This document shows, piece after piece, positions 5,751 to 6,971 of a DNA stretch of 6,971 bases. A program made the position numbers and the translations under genes. The notes beneath the pieces were generated by a model. The model saw only the letters and a program-made list of their open reading frames with translations. It was not told where the DNA came from and ran no database searches. Numbering within the stretch: the first letter of the stretch is position 1; the number at the start of each line of letters is the position of its first letter. Source of the DNA: a bacterium (GTDB taxonomy: Bacteria; Caldisericota; Caldisericia; B22-G15); NCBI GenBank assembly GCA_012517755.1, contig JAAYUH010000133.1, positions 1-6,971 on the forward strand. The letters run 5' to 3'.

Positions 5751-5759
5751 ACAATTGTA
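5750..5759. promoter_or_regulatory. Palindrome at the predicted transcription start; candidate operator
   Basis: TACAATTGTA is a perfect 10-bp palindrome covering the expected +1 of the MNT/HEPN transcript, a usual place for an autoregulatory repressor site. It is short enough to be chance. Confidence 0.25.
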
Positions 5760-5784
5760 CACAATTTAAAGGAGTTTATAAAGA

Positions 5785-6138
5785 ATGAAAAATGAAAAAA
5801 AAGAAGAAAAAGAGAAAAAACAAAATATCATAAAAATAAAAAATATAATTATGAAAGTTCTAAATGAGAATGGTTTTAAAGATGCAAAAATAATTCTTTT
5901 TGGTTCCAGAGCAAAGGGTGATTTTAAAACTCTTAGTGATTGGGATTTTTTGATTGTTTTGAAAAAAGAATTAAGTATGCAAGAAAAACGGGACATAAGT
6001 CATTTCATTAGAAAAGCACTTGCAGATATATACATACCAAGTGATGTAATAGTGAGGTCAGAAGATGAAGTTGAAAGAAGGAAGAATGTAATTGGCAGTG
6101 TAATTAGAAGTGCAATCAAAACAGGAATAGTAATATGA
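5785..6138 (+). CDS. MNT-type minimal nucleotidyltransferase, probable antitoxin
   Basis: This 117-residue protein has a Lys/Glu-rich N-terminus (1-20) and then a Pol-beta-type nucleotidyltransferase fold with ILFGSRAKGDFKTLSDWDFLIV (GS at 40-41, catalytic D52 and D54) and a third acidic residue at D87 (IPSDVIV). All three expected acidic residues are present, so it should be active. In characterised HEPN/MNT modules the nucleotidyltransferase neutralises the HEPN partner by transferring AMP to it; that role is transferred from the family. The Shine-Dalgarno AAAGGAG (5768-5774) is 10 nt from the ATG. The stop TGA overlaps the HEPN start by 4 nt, tying their expression. The highly basic/acidic first 20 residues are longer than needed, so a start at the internal ATG (codon 23) is possible but has no better Shine-Dalgarno sequence. 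Confidence 0.9.
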   Translation: MKNEKKEEKEKKQNIIKIKNIIMKVLNENGFKDAKIILFGSRAKGDFKTLSDWDFLIVLKKELSMQEKRDISHFIRKALADIYIPSDVIVRSEDEVERRKNVIGSVIRSAIKTGIVI

Positions 6139-6545
6139 TAGATGAAGAAACTAAAAAATGGTTGATAAAAGCATTAAATGATTATAAAACAGCAAAACAG
6201 TTAGTCAATCTTTCAGAAGAAGAAATTATTACAGATACATTATGTTTTCATTGTCAACAATTTATAGAAAAGGCACTCAAAGCATTCCTTGTGTTGAATA
6301 AAATAGAGTTTGAGAGAATTCATAATCTTGAATATCTTGTTAAGTTGTGTGGAGATATTGATAAAAGTTTTGAATGGATATATGAAGCAGTGAGAAAACT
6401 TTCACAATATGCAATAGAAATTAGATATCCTGATGAGTTTTACATTCCAACTATTGATGAAGCAAGAGAATGTTTTGAAATTACTTCAAATGTAAAAGTG
6501 TTTATTTTAGAAAAGTTTGGTATAAAAGACGAGGAAATTAAATAA
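6135..6545 (+). CDS. HEPN-domain protein (PF05168), probable toxin partner of the MNT protein
   Basis: This 136-residue, largely alpha-helical protein has the PF05168 landmarks: WLIKALNDYKTAKQLV (9-24), CFHCQQFIEKALKAFLVLN (37-55), FERIHNLEYLVKLC (59-72) and YAIEIRYPDEFYIPT (92-106). HEPN proteins beside MNT genes are generally toxins, often ribonucleases with an R-x4-6-H motif. Here I see R61-x-H63 and R87-x4-Y92 but no clear R-x4-6-H, so catalytic RNase activity is doubtful. Y92 or nearby tyrosines could be AMPylation targets (inferred). The gene begins inside the MNT stop (ATGA, 6135-6138), which indicates translational coupling. The pair could instead have a non-toxin role, as for some HEPN/MNT proteins. 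Confidence 0.9.
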   Translation: MIDEETKKWLIKALNDYKTAKQLVNLSEEEIITDTLCFHCQQFIEKALKAFLVLNKIEFERIHNLEYLVKLCGDIDKSFEWIYEAVRKLSQYAIEIRYPDEFYIPTIDEARECFEITSNVKVFILEKFGIKDEEIK

Positions 6546-6628
6546 TGCTTGATAAAAAATATAGTAAACTAAATAGATCTTTTGAAATTTGTAACATTAG
6601 CAATTATAAACATTTTAAAAAAAAATAA
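6545..6628 (+). CDS. Possible 27-codon ORF coupled to the HEPN gene
   Basis: The HEPN stop TAA (6543-6545) shares its last A with an ATG (6545-6547), a classic coupling arrangement. The frame runs to TAA at 6626-6628 and encodes a basic peptide beginning MLDKKYSKLNRSF. I do not recognise it. It may be the truncated head of a lost downstream gene, or chance. It has no Shine-Dalgarno sequence of its own. Confidence 0.2.
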   Translation: MLDKKYSKLNRSFEICNISNYKHFKKK

Positions 6629-6630
6629 AA

Positions 6631-6716
6631 GAAAGTGTATAACTCCATAACACCCTAACCAAAAATAAAATCTGATTTCCCAAATTGAATTATATTTTTT
6701 CCTTTTTTACACTTTC
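6631..6716. mobile_element. 86-bp element with 9-bp terminal inverted repeats; possible MITE or IS-end relic
   Basis: GAAAGTGTA at 6631-6639 and TACACTTTC at 6708-6716 are perfect inverted copies. The inside (taactccataacaccctaac, then AT-rich) has no coding potential. The ends recall insertion-sequence termini of the mutator type, but I cannot see a target-site duplication. A weak bidirectional hairpin after the HEPN gene is the alternative. Confidence 0.25.
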
Positions 6717-6752
6717 ATCAATAAATCATATTTCATAAGAGTATTATACATA

Positions 6753-6971
6753 CTAACAAAACAAATTAGTGAACAAGTGAGACTGTCTACTTTGTTCACT
6801 TAACCTATTTAAATACAAAATATCTTCATAATAATTAATCAAATCTGATCTATCTGATTCCAATATCTTTATGAACTTATGCAATAATAATGCAAGACCT
6901 GATCCCAAAATTCCTAATATAGTTAACACAGGATTTCATATAAAAGTTAAAAATGGAATTACTATTGAAGA
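6753..6971 (-). pseudogene. Minus-strand gene 3' end, right copy, with an in-frame TGA; runs off the window
   Basis: Reading leftward from the window edge, the frame gives a hydrophobic stretch (SSIVIPFLTFI), an in-frame TGA (6936-6938), then NPVLTILGILGSGLALLLHKF and the polar helical tail shared with the left copy, ending in TAG at 6753-6755. The TGA sits where a Trp codon (TGG) would fit between two hydrophobic runs, so it is probably a point-mutated membrane-associated protein. TGA is clearly used as a stop at 4440 and 6138, so recoding is unlikely. The family is not recognised. The gene body lies to the right, outside the window. Confidence 0.5.
6765..6905. repeat. 141-bp direct repeat, right copy
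   Basis: This is the partner of the repeat at 5572-5712, same orientation, about 95% identical, with the 33-nt palindrome conserved at 6768-6800. Copy-to-copy distance is 1193 bp, so the repeats enclose about 1.05 kb carrying the HEPN/MNT pair. Confidence 0.95.

Larger units (their letters stand above)
5560..5754 (-). pseudogene. Minus-strand gene remnant, left copy (duplicate of the C-terminus at 6753-6971)
   Basis: A 64-codon frame whose codons 15 to about 60 correspond to the right-hand copy, including LESDRSDLINYYEDILYLN and LSEQSRQSHLFTN. I do not recognise the family. The shared part is helical and polar after a short hydrophobic start. Homology stops near 5712. The ATG at 5752-5754 lies outside the shared part, on top of the MNT promoter, so it is unlikely to be a true start. 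No Shine-Dalgarno sequence is visible for it. Of seven differences from the right copy, two are synonymous and the others alter three codons, which suggests weak or past coding constraint. It is probably a 5'-truncated duplicate of a gene lying to the right. Confidence 0.5.

Noticed and set aside
5766..5996. Minus-strand frame opposite the start of the MNT gene
   Set aside because: It is a Phe/Ser-rich mirror of the Lys/Glu-rich MNT N-terminus; the plus-strand gene has the catalytic motif and the ribosome site.
5572..6905. A CRISPR array or tandem repeat
   Set aside because: There are only two long copies 1193 bp apart with genes between them, and no short regularly spaced repeats.

Overview
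The window looks like chromosomal DNA from a strictly anaerobic, very AT-rich bacterium, estimated by eye at about 27-30% G+C. A strong Shine-Dalgarno sequence, a consensus sigma70-type promoter and an rmuC relic argue for a bacterium rather than an archaeon. The gene content (Fe-S MinD-type ATPases, a NifX/NifB-like small protein, DUF5320 proteins, a COG0731 radical SAM enzyme, a HEPN/MNT pair) is of the kind seen in anaerobes such as Atribacterota, Caldisericota, Thermotogota and some Clostridia or sulfate reducers. I cannot name the lineage from sequence alone.

Layout. (1) 1-1073: an rmuC gene running in from the left edge. It is broken by a +1 frame change near 50-62 and an in-frame TAG at 294-296. 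(2) 1074-1564: an AT-rich intergenic region with traces of decayed reading frames. It ends in a clear control region: an 18-bp perfect palindrome, a TTGCAA-17-TATAAT promoter with a second palindrome in its spacer, and a very short leader with a full-length Shine-Dalgarno sequence. (3) 1565-5393: six tightly packed co-directional genes, encoding a DUF5320-type Gly/Phe/Arg protein, a two-cluster ferredoxin fused to a Gly/Met/Arg-rich coiled-coil tail, a NifX/NifB-like (PF02579) protein, two paralogous MinD/Mrp ATPases with ferredoxin inserts, and a radical SAM protein. The set resembles a compact version of the orange-protein (ORP) clusters of Desulfovibrio. (4) 5394-6971: an accessory region with a HEPN/MNT toxin-antitoxin type module (5785-6545). 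Two 141-bp, roughly 95% identical direct repeats flank it, and each lies in a minus-strand coding remnant. A short possible MITE or IS-end relic sits on the right side.

How the parts may work together. In the central operon the two ATPases probably act as a pair. PF02579 proteins can carry metal-sulfur clusters, and the ferredoxin and ferredoxin inserts suggest Fe-S or Mo/Cu-S cluster handling or redox-gated ATPase partnering. The DUF5320 and ferredoxin proteins share the same design (Gly/Arg-rich segment followed by a charged C-terminal coiled coil) and could be the scaffold. This is inference, and the biochemical role of such clusters is largely unknown. The most distinctive observations are the in-frame internal GTG with its own Shine-Dalgarno sequence in the ferredoxin gene, the duplicated gene 3' end bracketing the toxin-antitoxin module, and the TAG inside rmuC in a window where no recognised gene uses TAG as its stop.
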